Source of the DNA: Pseudomonadota bacterium
GTDB taxonomy: Bacteria > Pseudomonadota > Gammaproteobacteria > Burkholderiales > Burkholderiaceae_E
Direction: 5' to 3'
Assembly (NCBI GenBank): GCA_023388075.1
Contig: JAEWGX010000085.1
Span: forward strand, 7,963 to 71,962
DNA length: 64,000 bases
Both the position numbers and the translations under genes were made by a program. Numbering within the stretch: the first letter of the stretch is position 1; every line of letters starts with the position of its first letter. This document shows, one piece after another, positions 1-7,931 of the stretch. The notes beneath the pieces are model-generated. The model did no database searches and was not told where the DNA came from. It was given only the letters and a program-made list of their open reading frames with translations.

Positions 1-316
1 GCACGTCGCCGGCGGCCTCGACGCCGTGGATGAGCGACAGCGCGATACGCAGCGACGGCGCGTCCACTTCCAGCCCTGCGATGAAGGTCTCGGCGGCGAG
101 CAGGTCGGCGCCGGCCCACGCAAGCTCGAACGCCGCGACCTGGTGGCGGTCCATCGCGGCGGGATCGAGGCGACCGTCCACCACGCAGTCGCGAGCGAGC
201 GCGGCGGTTGCCGCATCGAAGGCCCCGCGCAGCGATTGGAGCACCCGCCGCATCGCCGGGACCTGCGCCCGGATCGCGTCCGGATCGGCCCGCTGCGTCA
301 ATGCCTTTCCGCCCAT
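1..316 (-). CDS. N-terminal part of an acyl-CoA dehydrogenase-like protein (cut by window edge)
   Basis: An open frame reads leftward from an ATG at 316 and runs off the window without a stop, giving about 105 residues. It begins MGGKALTQRADPD and is alanine-rich and helical. The stretch around residues 45-80 (RDCVVDGRLDP, then FELAWAGADLLAAE) resembles, from memory, the helical N-terminal extension of long acyl-CoA dehydrogenases such as (2S)-methylsuccinyl-CoA dehydrogenase; this is a weak assignment. It lies 38 bases after the complete acyl-CoA dehydrogenase gene on the same strand, so it is probably the third gene of that operon. The catalytic domain is outside the window. Confidence 0.5.
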   Translation of the reverse strand, partial: MGGKALTQRADPDAIRAQVPAMRRVLQSLRGAFDAATAALARDCVVDGRLDPAAMDRHQVAAFELAWAGADLLAAETFIAGLEVDAPSLRIALSLIHGVEAAGDV

Positions 317-354
317 GCGCGCGTCCCTCGTCCCTCGGTGGCCCCGGGCTGCAT

Positions 355-1515
355 TCAGAACGAACGCGGCAGCCCGAGGACGTGCTCCGCGACGTAGGAA
401 AGGATGAGGTTGGTGGAGATCGGCGCCACCTGATAGAGCCGGGTCTCGCGAAACTTGCGCTCCACGTCGTACTCATGGGCGAAGCCGAAGCCGCCATGGA
501 ACTGGATGCAGGCGTTGGCGGCCTCCCAGGAGGCCTTCGCGGCCAGGTATTTCGCCATGTTCGCCTCCGCGCCACAGGGCTGGTGCGCATCGAACAGGTC
601 GCAGGCCTTCCACCGCATCAGGTTGGCCGCCTCGACCTCGATGTAGGCCTCCGCGATGGGGAACTGAACGCCCTGGTTCTGTCCGATGGGGCGACCGAAC
701 ACCTGTCGCTCCTTCGCGTAGCGGCTGACCCGATCGATGAACCAGTAACCGTCGCCGATGCATTCGGCGGCGATGAGGGTACGCTCGGCGTTGAGCCCGT
801 CCAGGATGTACCGGAAGCCCTTGCCTTCCTCGCCGATCAGGTTCTCGGCCGGGATCTCCAGGTTTTCGAAGAAGAGCTCGTTCGTCTCGTGGTTCACCAT
901 GTTGGCGATCGGCCGCACCGCCAGCCCGCGGCCGACGGCCTCGCGCAGGTCCACGATGAAGATCGACATGCCGTCGGACTTGCGCACGACCTCGTCGAGC
1001 GGCGTCGTCCGCGCGAGCAGGATCATGAAGTCCGAGTGGCGGATGCGCGAGATCCAGACCTTCTGCCCGTTCACCACGTAGCGGTCGCCCTTGCGGACCG
1101 CCGTGGTGCGGATGCGCGTGGTGTCGGTACCGGTGCCGGGTTCGGTCACGGCCATCGACTGCAGGCGCCATTCGCCGCTCGCGATCTTCGGCAGGTACCG
1201 CCGCTTCTGCTCCGCCGACCCGTGCCGCAGCAGCGTCCCCATGTTGTACATCTGGCCATGGCAGGCGCCCGAGTTGCCGCCGGCGCGGTTGATCTCCTCC
1301 ATGATCACGGAGGCCTCCGCCAGGCCCAGGCCGGAGCCGCCGTACTCCTGCGGGATCAGTGCCGCAAGCCAACCGGCGCGCGTCAGCGCCTCGACGAAGG
1401 CCTCGGGATAGCCGCGATCGGCGTCCACCTTGCGATGGTATTCGTCGGGGAAGGCGCGGCAGAGGTCGCGCACTGCCTCGCGCATCTCCTGGTAGCGTTC
1501 GTGTCGGTGTTCCAT
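355..1515 (-). CDS. Acyl-CoA dehydrogenase
   Basis: A 386-residue FAD flavoenzyme that oxidises an acyl-CoA to the 2,3-enoyl-CoA, passing electrons to ETF. It shows the usual family order: a helical N-terminal domain, the middle beta domain with MAVTEPGTGTD at residues 121-131, then a helical C-terminal domain with IQFHGGFGFAHEY near 338-349. The glutamate normally found in a YEG(T/S) motif near the C-terminus is absent; the aligned stretch LYQVAPIS puts Pro365 there. Glu244 in NAERTL matches the catalytic base position of the isovaleryl-CoA dehydrogenase type, so a branched or unusual acyl-CoA is more likely than a straight medium-chain one. It is 22 bases downstream of the CoA transferase and probably cotranscribed. 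Confidence 0.9.
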   Translation of the reverse strand: MEHRHERYQEMREAVRDLCRAFPDEYHRKVDADRGYPEAFVEALTRAGWLAALIPQEYGGSGLGLAEASVIMEEINRAGGNSGACHGQMYNMGTLLRHGSAEQKRRYLPKIASGEWRLQSMAVTEPGTGTDTTRIRTTAVRKGDRYVVNGQKVWISRIRHSDFMILLARTTPLDEVVRKSDGMSIFIVDLREAVGRGLAVRPIANMVNHETNELFFENLEIPAENLIGEEGKGFRYILDGLNAERTLIAAECIGDGYWFIDRVSRYAKERQVFGRPIGQNQGVQFPIAEAYIEVEAANLMRWKACDLFDAHQPCGAEANMAKYLAAKASWEAANACIQFHGGFGFAHEYDVERKFRETRLYQVAPISTNLILSYVAEHVLGLPRSF

Positions 1516-1537
1516 CGTTGCATCCGCCTCCAGCGTC

Positions 1538-2773
1538 TCACGCGATACTACCGGCCAACTCCTCGCGAAACTGCGGCCCCGCGATGCCGATCATCCGCTC
1601 CATGCGTTCCCGCAGGCCTACGCCGCGCAGATCGGCGGCACCATGCTCGGTGACGACGACGCCGGCATCGCTTCGCGCGACCGTCACCGGTCCGGCGAGC
1701 CTGGCGACGATGCGGCTGCGCCCTCCCACGGCCGCCGGCAGCGCGATGATCGGCGTGCCGCCGCGGCTGCGGGCGGCTCCGCGCAGGAAGTCCACGATTC
1801 CCCCGACCGCGCCGACGTAGATGCCGCCAGCCACCTCCGCATTCACCTGGCCGGTGAGGTCCACCTCTACCGCGGAATTGATCGCCACCAGCCGATCGAG
1901 CGAGGCGAGCACCGCCGGGTCGTGTGTGTAGGCGGTTCCGCGCAGTTGCAGGGCGGAGTTGCGGTGCGCGAGGCGGCGCAGCCGCGAGCCGCCCATGAGC
2001 AGCCCCGTGACAGTCACGCCGCGGTCGATCGACTTGCGGGCATTGGTCACCGCCCCGGCCTCGATCAGGTCGACGACTCCGTCGTCGAGCACGCCGGAGT
2101 GCACTCCGAGATCACGGCGGTCGCCCAGGCACGCGAGCACCGCCCCCGGGACGCTGCCGATGCCGAACTGCAGCGTCGCCCCGTCGTCCACGAACCCGGC
2201 GACATGCCGGCCGATCGCCGTCTCGAGCGCCCCGGGCATGCGTCGGGCGGCGTCGAGCGGCGGCTCCGAGGCATCGACCAGCATCGCGAAGTCATCGCGG
2301 CGCAGGCACCTCTCGCCGTGCGTCCACGGGACCTCGGGGTTGACTTCGCCAAGAACGGCCCGAGCCGTCTGCAGCGCGGCGATCAGGTGATCGTTGGCGA
2401 GCCCCAGGCTGTAGCGGCCCTGCTCGTCCGGCGGCGAGACCTGCAGCAGCACGACATCGACCCGCAACGGCCCGTCCACCATCAGGCGCGGCAGCGTGGC
2501 GTAGTGGAAAGGGATCAGCTCGAGCACGCCGGCGGCGGCCAGCGCCCGGTTCGCTCCGCTGCCGCAATAGGAGACGAAGTCGAATGCGTCGGCGTGGTCG
2601 GGCGCGACCGTGTCGCCGGCGCCGATCCCGAGCAGGAGTCGGGTGCGGGCGAAGCGGTGTCGCTGCGCCACGAGCGCGCGCGTCAACCCGCGCGGCTCGG
2701 CTTGCGCCTGCCCCCACGTCACGGTGTCGCCGGGGCGCACGAAGTCCCCGAGATCCGGCATCCGATCGCTCAT
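1538..2773 (-). CDS. Acetyl-CoA hydrolase/transferase family protein (4-hydroxybutyrate CoA-transferase type)
   Basis: A 411-residue protein of the acetyl-CoA hydrolase/transferase family, which moves CoA between carboxylic acids. Family marks are LQFGIGSVPGAV (residues 201-212), the DGVVDLIEAG segment, YTHDP, and INSAVEVDLTGQVNAE towards the C-terminus. The usual catalytic glutamate of the HSE motif is replaced: residues 225-227 read HSG. The ATG at 2773 is chosen because AAGGGA lies a few bases upstream; a GTG eight codons earlier is in frame but has no ribosome binding site. The gene is divergent from the MaoC gene (74 bases between starts) and heads the leftward group with the two acyl-CoA dehydrogenase genes, which suggests activation of an organic acid followed by oxidation. 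Confidence 0.85.
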   Translation of the reverse strand: MSDRMPDLGDFVRPGDTVTWGQAQAEPRGLTRALVAQRHRFARTRLLLGIGAGDTVAPDHADAFDFVSYCGSGANRALAAAGVLELIPFHYATLPRLMVDGPLRVDVVLLQVSPPDEQGRYSLGLANDHLIAALQTARAVLGEVNPEVPWTHGERCLRRDDFAMLVDASEPPLDAARRMPGALETAIGRHVAGFVDDGATLQFGIGSVPGAVLACLGDRRDLGVHSGVLDDGVVDLIEAGAVTNARKSIDRGVTVTGLLMGGSRLRRLAHRNSALQLRGTAYTHDPAVLASLDRLVAINSAVEVDLTGQVNAEVAGGIYVGAVGGIVDFLRGAARSRGGTPIIALPAAVGGRSRIVARLAGPVTVARSDAGVVVTEHGAADLRGVGLRERMERMIGIAGPQFREELAGSIA

Positions 2774-2847
2774 ACTTCGTCCCTTGCGGCACGCCACCCG
2801 ATGAGGACTGGCCGGCCATGCTGCAATGTAACCAACCTGGAAGGCTC

Positions 2848-3309
2848 ATGCGAAAGTTGACTCTCGAGGAACTCCCGGCGCACGTGGGCGAAGAGCTTGC
2901 CGTCGGCAAGTGGATTACCATCGACCAGGCCCGCATCGATCTGTTCGCGGATGCGACCGGCGACCATCAGTGGATCCATGTCGACCCGGCACGCGCCGCC
3001 GACGGCCCCTACGGACGCACCGTGGCCCATGGATTCCTGACGCTTTCGCTGATCCCGATCCTGTTCCAGGACGCGCTCGAGATCGCCGCGAAGCTCAGCA
3101 TCAACTACGGCCTCGACCGGGTCCGCTTTCCCCATCCGGTGCTGGTCGACAGCCGGATCCGCGGCCGCTTCAAGCTGCTGGAGGCCCGGCCGCTGCCCCC
3201 GATCGGCGCCATGGCGGGACTGCAGGTGAAGATGGAAGCCACGCTCGAATGCGAGGGTGCCGACAAGCCCGCCTGCGTGGCCGAGCTGGTGACGCGCCGC
3301 TACGCCTGA
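2848..3309 (+). CDS. MaoC family (R)-specific enoyl-CoA hydratase/dehydratase
   Basis: A 153-residue single hot-dog domain protein. The hydratase-2 signature is present as ATGDHQWIH at residues 36-44, with the Asp39/His44 catalytic pair, followed by the conserved TVAHGFLTLSL (58-68). It should add water across, or remove it from, a 2,3-enoyl-CoA in the cytoplasm. The ATG at 2848 is preceded by GGAAGG at good spacing; longer in-frame starts lack one. It is divergent from the CoA transferase and close to two acyl-CoA dehydrogenase genes, which fits a short acyl-CoA pathway. The substrate cannot be read from the sequence. Confidence 0.9.
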   Translation: MRKLTLEELPAHVGEELAVGKWITIDQARIDLFADATGDHQWIHVDPARAADGPYGRTVAHGFLTLSLIPILFQDALEIAAKLSINYGLDRVRFPHPVLVDSRIRGRFKLLEARPLPPIGAMAGLQVKMEATLECEGADKPACVAELVTRRYA

Positions 3310-3329
3310 GGTGCCTACGCCTGAGGCGC

Positions 3330-4004
3330 CTACTGGCGCCACTCGACGCACTCCGCCGGATCCGCGCGGGTCGTCCGGAATGCGTTGGCCGGATGCGCCG
3401 GATCGGCGTAGCCAAACGAGATGCCGCACACGATCAAGCGGTCCGCGGGGATGCCGAGCTGCTCGCGCAGCGGACCGGGATGCGCGGCGAGCGCGGCCTG
3501 GGCGATGGTCGCCACGCCGAGGCTCGTGGCGGCCAGCATGAAGTTGCTCACGTAGGCGCCGCAGTCCACCGCGCCGTACACGCCGAGTGCCGCATCGGTC
3601 GTGACGATCGCGACATGCGGGGCCCCGAAGAAGCGGAAGTTCTCCAGCGCCTGGGCTGCCGAGGCATGGCGATCGCCGCGACCGATCCCCAAAGCCTCGT
3701 ACAGGCCCCAACCACACTCCCGGCGGCGTTCCTGGTAGACGCCGCGGTAGGCCTCCGGCCACGCGAAGTCGGGCGCCGGGGTCGCGTGTCGCGCCGCTTC
3801 CGGGAGCGCGACGCGCAGCCGCTCGATCGCGGCACCGCTGGCCAGGTACAGCCTCCAGGGCTGGGCGTTGCACCAGGAGGCGGTGCGCTGCGCGGCCCCG
3901 AGGATCGCGTCGATGGTTTCGCGGGGCACGGGCCGCTCGAGGAAGGCGCGGCAGCTGTGGCGGACACCCAGCGCCTCGGCGAGCGTCATGCGGTCCCCGC
4001 TCAT
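3330..4004 (-). CDS. Nitroreductase family FMN-dependent oxidoreductase
   Basis: A 224-residue nitroreductase-fold protein. It shows the N-terminal RHSCRAF FMN-phosphate contact (residues 15-21), the NAQPWRLYL segment (about 46-54) and the C-terminal glycine-containing FGYAD. Proteins of this family are FMN-dependent NAD(P)H oxidoreductases acting on nitro groups, quinones or enones; the physiological substrate is unknown here. The ATG at 4004 is preceded by GGAGGG with a 7-base spacer, and the start lies one base past the stop of the CaiB-type gene, so the two are translationally linked. It converges on the MaoC gene with only 20 bases between stops. Confidence 0.85.
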   Translation of the reverse strand: MSGDRMTLAEALGVRHSCRAFLERPVPRETIDAILGAAQRTASWCNAQPWRLYLASGAAIERLRVALPEAARHATPAPDFAWPEAYRGVYQERRRECGWGLYEALGIGRGDRHASAAQALENFRFFGAPHVAIVTTDAALGVYGAVDCGAYVSNFMLAATSLGVATIAQAALAAHPGPLREQLGIPADRLIVCGISFGYADPAHPANAFRTTRADPAECVEWRQ

Positions 4005-4005
4005 G

Positions 4006-5259
4006 TCATTGCCCTCCATCCGGTCCGCGCACGATGCCGCGGTCGTGCAGGCGCCCATACTCGGCGCCGGAGATGCCCAGCAGGTCACCGAGGACCTGTT
4101 CGGTGTGCTCGCCCAGCCGCGGCGCCGGTGCCGCCGGGATCCGCGGCACCCCGCCGAACTCCAGGGGAATGGCAGGAGCGAGCAGCTCGCCCACGCCCGG
4201 CTGCCGGATGCGGGTGAACATCGGGTTCGCCGGCGAGCATTCCGGATCGTCCCGCACCAACTCCGCGACCGTCTGGTAGCGCCCCCAGCAGACGCCGTGG
4301 CGATCGAACTCTTCCGCGACCTGTCCGGACGTCCGTGCGGCGATCCAGGGCTCGATCGCCTGGGCGATCTCGCGCCGTGCCGCGAAGCGGTCGCCTTCGC
4401 GCGCCAGGTCCAGTTGCAGTCGCCTGCCCAGCGCCTCCATGGCGGGGGCAAGGCCGGTCGCCGCACAGAGGGCACGCCACTGCCTGGGCGTCAAGGCGAC
4501 CACCATCACGCGGCGACCGTCCGCGCACGTGAAATCGCGGCCGAACGCACCGAAGAGGTAGTTGCCGTGGCGCGGGCGTTCGTGGCCGAGCTGCGCCTCG
4601 GCGATGAAGCCCAGATGGCCCATCACCGAGAGCGCGACATCCTGCAGCGCGAGCCGCACGTGCTGGCCGGCGCCGGTGCGGCGCCGATGACGCTCCGCCG
4701 CCAGCAGCCCGGTGGCGATCATCTGGCCGGTGCAGAGGTCCCACGCGGGCAGCACGTGGTTCACCACCTCCTCGCTGTCCGCGGGACCGGTGAGCAGGGG
4801 CAGGCCCATCCTCGTGTTCACCGTGTAGTCCACCGCGGGGCCGCCGTGCCGGTCGCCGGTCAGCGTGACCTGGATCAGGTCCGGACGTCGCCGGCGCAGC
4901 GCGTCCGGCTCCAGCCAGCCACGCGCCGGGAAGTTGCTGACGAGCATGCCGGCGTCCTCCCCCGGTGCGCACGCGATCGCCATGGCGAGCTCGCGCCCCT
5001 CCTCGGAGGCGAGATCGAGCGCGACCGAACGCTTGGACTTGTTGAGGCCGCACCAGAAGAGGCTGATCCCGTCGCCGCTGATCGGCCAGCGTCGATGGTC
5101 CAGCCCGCCGCCGACGGCGTCGATGCGGATCACGTCAGCGCCCAGTTGCGCAAGCGTCATGCCGCCGAGGGGAGCCGCCACATAGGCGGCGGCCTCGACC
5201 ATTCGCATGCCCTGCAGGATGCCGCCTGCCGGCGATTCGGTGAAAGAGAGCGAGTCCAT
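4006..5259 (-). CDS. CaiB/BaiF family III CoA transferase, 2-methylfumaryl-CoA isomerase-like
   Basis: A 417-residue family III CoA transferase. It has the typical N-terminal AAPLGGMTLAQLGADVIRID (29-48), the GLNKSKRSVALDL block (71-83) and a candidate catalytic Asp144 in VDYTVNTRMG (143-152). The combination VDYTVN followed by VNHVLPAWD (166-174) is, from memory, characteristic of mesaconyl-CoA C1-C4 CoA transferase (2-methylfumaryl-CoA isomerase), an intramolecular CoA transferase of the 3-hydroxypropionate bicycle. That specific call is an inference; the family call is secure. No good ribosome binding site precedes 5259 and a later start near residue 18 or 20 is possible. It is coupled to the downstream nitroreductase. 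Confidence 0.85.
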   Translation of the reverse strand: MDSLSFTESPAGGILQGMRMVEAAAYVAAPLGGMTLAQLGADVIRIDAVGGGLDHRRWPISGDGISLFWCGLNKSKRSVALDLASEEGRELAMAIACAPGEDAGMLVSNFPARGWLEPDALRRRRPDLIQVTLTGDRHGGPAVDYTVNTRMGLPLLTGPADSEEVVNHVLPAWDLCTGQMIATGLLAAERHRRRTGAGQHVRLALQDVALSVMGHLGFIAEAQLGHERPRHGNYLFGAFGRDFTCADGRRVMVVALTPRQWRALCAATGLAPAMEALGRRLQLDLAREGDRFAARREIAQAIEPWIAARTSGQVAEEFDRHGVCWGRYQTVAELVRDDPECSPANPMFTRIRQPGVGELLAPAIPLEFGGVPRIPAAPAPRLGEHTEQVLGDLLGISGAEYGRLHDRGIVRGPDGGQ

Positions 5260-5380
5260 GCGATCGGGTCGGTTGGCGGCGCGCCGGAGCGGCCCAGGGG
5301 GAATAGCCTACCAGCTATCGCTGGTTACCCGCCTGCTCGCCCGCAGGGGCCGGCGCCCGGCCCGCGCGCCTTGGCGAATG

Positions 5381-7831
5381 CTACGAGGCGACCGGCGCGG
5401 CATCGCGCGAGACGACGCCCCACGGTGATTCGGCAAGCCATCGCCGCAGGTCATCCGCCGGAACCGGCTTGCTCGCGAAGAGGCCCTGGACCAGGTCGCA
5501 CCCGAGCCCCGCGAGCGCGTTCATCGCCTGCTCGGTCTCCACACCCTCGGCGACCACCCGGAGTCCGAGACGGTGCGCAAGCTCGATGGTGGAGCGCACG
5601 ATGGCGAAGTCGTCCGGGTCCTCCAGCATGCCCTTGATGAACTCGCGGTCGATCTTGAGCTCGTCCACCGGAAGGCGGTTGAGATAGGACAGCGAGGAGA
5701 AGCCGGTGCCGAAGTCGTCGATCGACAGCCGCACCCCGAGCGCGTCGATCTCGCGAAGGATCGCGAGTGCTCGCTCCGGGTCCTCGATGAAGCTGCTTTC
5801 GGTGAGCTCGAGGCACACGAGCCCGGGCGGCACCGCATGCCGCGCGAGCAACTGGCCCAGCAGGGCCGGCAGCCTGCCGTCGGCGAGGTCGCGCGCGGAG
5901 ATGTTGATCGAGACCTCGAGCGGCATGCCGTCGGCATGCCAGCGCCCGCACTGTCCGATCGCCTGCTCGAGCATCCATCGGGTGACCTGGCGCACGAAGC
6001 CGGTCCGCTCGGCGTGCGGCATGAACGCGCCCGGCGCGAGCAGGCCGCGCGAACGGTGCTGCCACCGGACCAGAGCTTCGACGCCGCGGGTGACACCGGA
6101 GGCGAGCTCGATCTTGGGCTGGTAGTACACCCGCAGGTCGTCGGCCGCGACCGCCCGGCGCAGCTCGCCGAGCAGCGAGAGATGGTCCTGCTGCGCAACG
6201 CCGAAGCGCGGATCGGAGAACGCGTAGCCACGCTCGCCGCGCTTGGCCGCGGCCATCGCCATGGCGGCCTGGCGGATCAGCGTGCCGGCATCGGCGCCGT
6301 CCACCGGATAGCGGGCAATGCCGATGCTGCCGCCCACGTCGAGCGGCTGGTCGTCGAGCATCACCGGGTAGTTCATCATCTCGAGCAGCATCTGCGCCAT
6401 GCGCTCGGGGTCGGTGCTGCCGCCGCTGCCGCCTATTCCTTCGATGCCTTCGACGGCGTCGCCGAGCGGCCGCAGGAGCAGGGCGAACTCGTCGCCGCCG
6501 AGCCGCGCGAGGATGGCCGACGGCGGGGCGAGCTGCCTCAGGCGCAGCGCCACCTGGCAGAGCACGTGATCGCCGGCGCGATGCCCGAGCGCATCGTTGA
6601 TCGGCTTGAAGCGGTCGAGGCCCAGCACCAGGAGCGCAAGTGCGGTACCGGAGCCGTGCGGCCCCCGGATCGCCGCGTCGAGCTCCTCGTTGAACCGCGC
6701 GCGATTGGGCAGCCCGGTGAGCGCGTCCTGGTAGGCGAGCCGCAGGATGTCCTGCTCCCGCGCGGCAATCTCTTCGCGCATGCCGTTGAAGCGATGGGCG
6801 AGCGCGCCGAGCTCGTCGCATCCGCCCACGGCAACGGGTTCGCCGTAGTCGCCCTCGCCCACGCGCCGCGCTCCCTGGTGGAGCCGTGCGAGCGGCCGCG
6901 TGATGCCGCGCGCGAGGAGCCCGCCGAGAAGGATCGCGACGAGCAGGCTGCACAGCGCAAGCGCGACCAGGCGCTGCCGCAGCCAGGCGAAGGCAGCCAG
7001 CTTGTCGTCGACCGGACGCTGCAGGACCGCATGCATCGGCGGCTGCGATCCCGGCGACAGGTCCACGACTCGGCCGCCGAAGCGCACGCCGCCGAGCTCG
7101 ACCGGCGCCGCGCCCGGCAAGCGGTACCCGGCCAGCGCCAGGCCGCGCAGCGCCCGCCGCGGCTGGCCTTCAAGTGTCGAGGCGACTATCGAGCGATCGG
7201 CTGCCGCACCGCGAAGGAAAGAGACGTCCAGGCCAGTCAGTCCGTGCAGGTCGCGTGCGAGCCGATCGTCGATCTCGAAGCCGACCGCCAGCCAGGCGAT
7301 GAGATCCGGCGCGCGCACGGGCACCACGACCACCTGCATCGGGACGTCGCCCGGGCTGACGATCCTGCTCGCGCCGCCCTTGAGCCGAGCCGTTTCGAGC
7401 AGATCGGGAAACCCGAAGTCGGGGGGACGGTCGTCGTCATCCGGGGACGTGCGCCGGGCGCCGGCGCGGATCGCCTGCGCCACCACCTTGCCGTCGAGCG
7501 AGACGAGCTGCACCGTGGCGGCGTCGATTCGCCCGCCATGGGTGTCGAGCACCGCGTTGACGGTACCCGCATCCCGTGCCGCGATGGCTTCGCGAAGGCC
7601 GGGGTCGGTGGCGAGCAGCGTCGCCGCCTGCGCGAGCTGCCTGCGGTCGTGCTCGAGCAGGCGAGCGAGCACCCGCTCGCCCGCGACCAGCTCCTGCTCC
7701 AGTTGCGCCCGCGCGTTGCGCGCGCTCGCGGCGTCCACCAGCCAGTAGCCGATTCCCTGCGCCGCGACCACGGACAGTGCCAGCGAGACGACGAGGCGGG
7801 TACGCAGGCGTCCGATTCTCGGCCAGCGCAT
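5381..7831 (-). CDS. Membrane-anchored GGDEF/EAL cyclic di-GMP signalling protein
   Basis: An 816-residue bifunctional-type protein. It has a membrane segment at about 12-32, a periplasmic sensor region of roughly 250 residues, a second membrane segment at about 288-310, a HAMP linker to about 360, a GGDEF domain with intact GGDEF at 445-449, and an EAL domain with EALVRW at 585-590. Later EAL motifs are also intact (NISARDL, ELTESS, DDFGTGFSS, KIDREFI, EGVETE), so both diguanylate cyclase and phosphodiesterase activity look possible. No RxxD inhibitory site precedes GGDEF. The periplasmic part suggests control by an external or envelope signal that cannot be named. It is monocistronic, between the acyl-CoA cluster and the GH65 fusion. 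Confidence 0.95.
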   Translation of the reverse strand: MRWPRIGRLRTRLVVSLALSVVAAQGIGYWLVDAASARNARAQLEQELVAGERVLARLLEHDRRQLAQAATLLATDPGLREAIAARDAGTVNAVLDTHGGRIDAATVQLVSLDGKVVAQAIRAGARRTSPDDDDRPPDFGFPDLLETARLKGGASRIVSPGDVPMQVVVVPVRAPDLIAWLAVGFEIDDRLARDLHGLTGLDVSFLRGAAADRSIVASTLEGQPRRALRGLALAGYRLPGAAPVELGGVRFGGRVVDLSPGSQPPMHAVLQRPVDDKLAAFAWLRQRLVALALCSLLVAILLGGLLARGITRPLARLHQGARRVGEGDYGEPVAVGGCDELGALAHRFNGMREEIAAREQDILRLAYQDALTGLPNRARFNEELDAAIRGPHGSGTALALLVLGLDRFKPINDALGHRAGDHVLCQVALRLRQLAPPSAILARLGGDEFALLLRPLGDAVEGIEGIGGSGGSTDPERMAQMLLEMMNYPVMLDDQPLDVGGSIGIARYPVDGADAGTLIRQAAMAMAAAKRGERGYAFSDPRFGVAQQDHLSLLGELRRAVAADDLRVYYQPKIELASGVTRGVEALVRWQHRSRGLLAPGAFMPHAERTGFVRQVTRWMLEQAIGQCGRWHADGMPLEVSINISARDLADGRLPALLGQLLARHAVPPGLVCLELTESSFIEDPERALAILREIDALGVRLSIDDFGTGFSSLSYLNRLPVDELKIDREFIKGMLEDPDDFAIVRSTIELAHRLGLRVVAEGVETEQAMNALAGLGCDLVQGLFASKPVPADDLRRWLAESPWGVVSRDAAPVAS

Positions 7832-7931
7832 GTCATTCGCCCGAGGGCGTCCGAAGCGACGCGTTCATCCATCCGAGTGTACGAAGGCGACGCGTGAACC
7901 GGCTGGCCACCCATCGGATGGCGCCGAGGGT

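Noticed and set aside
5381..7831. Degenerate, non-catalytic GGDEF or EAL domain
   Set aside because: GGDEF (445-449), EAL (585-587) and the downstream metal-binding motifs are all intact.
5573..7897. Long plus-strand frame antisense to the GGDEF/EAL gene
   Set aside because: No family motif, no ribosome binding site, histidine/arginine-rich composition expected from the complement of a high-GC gene.
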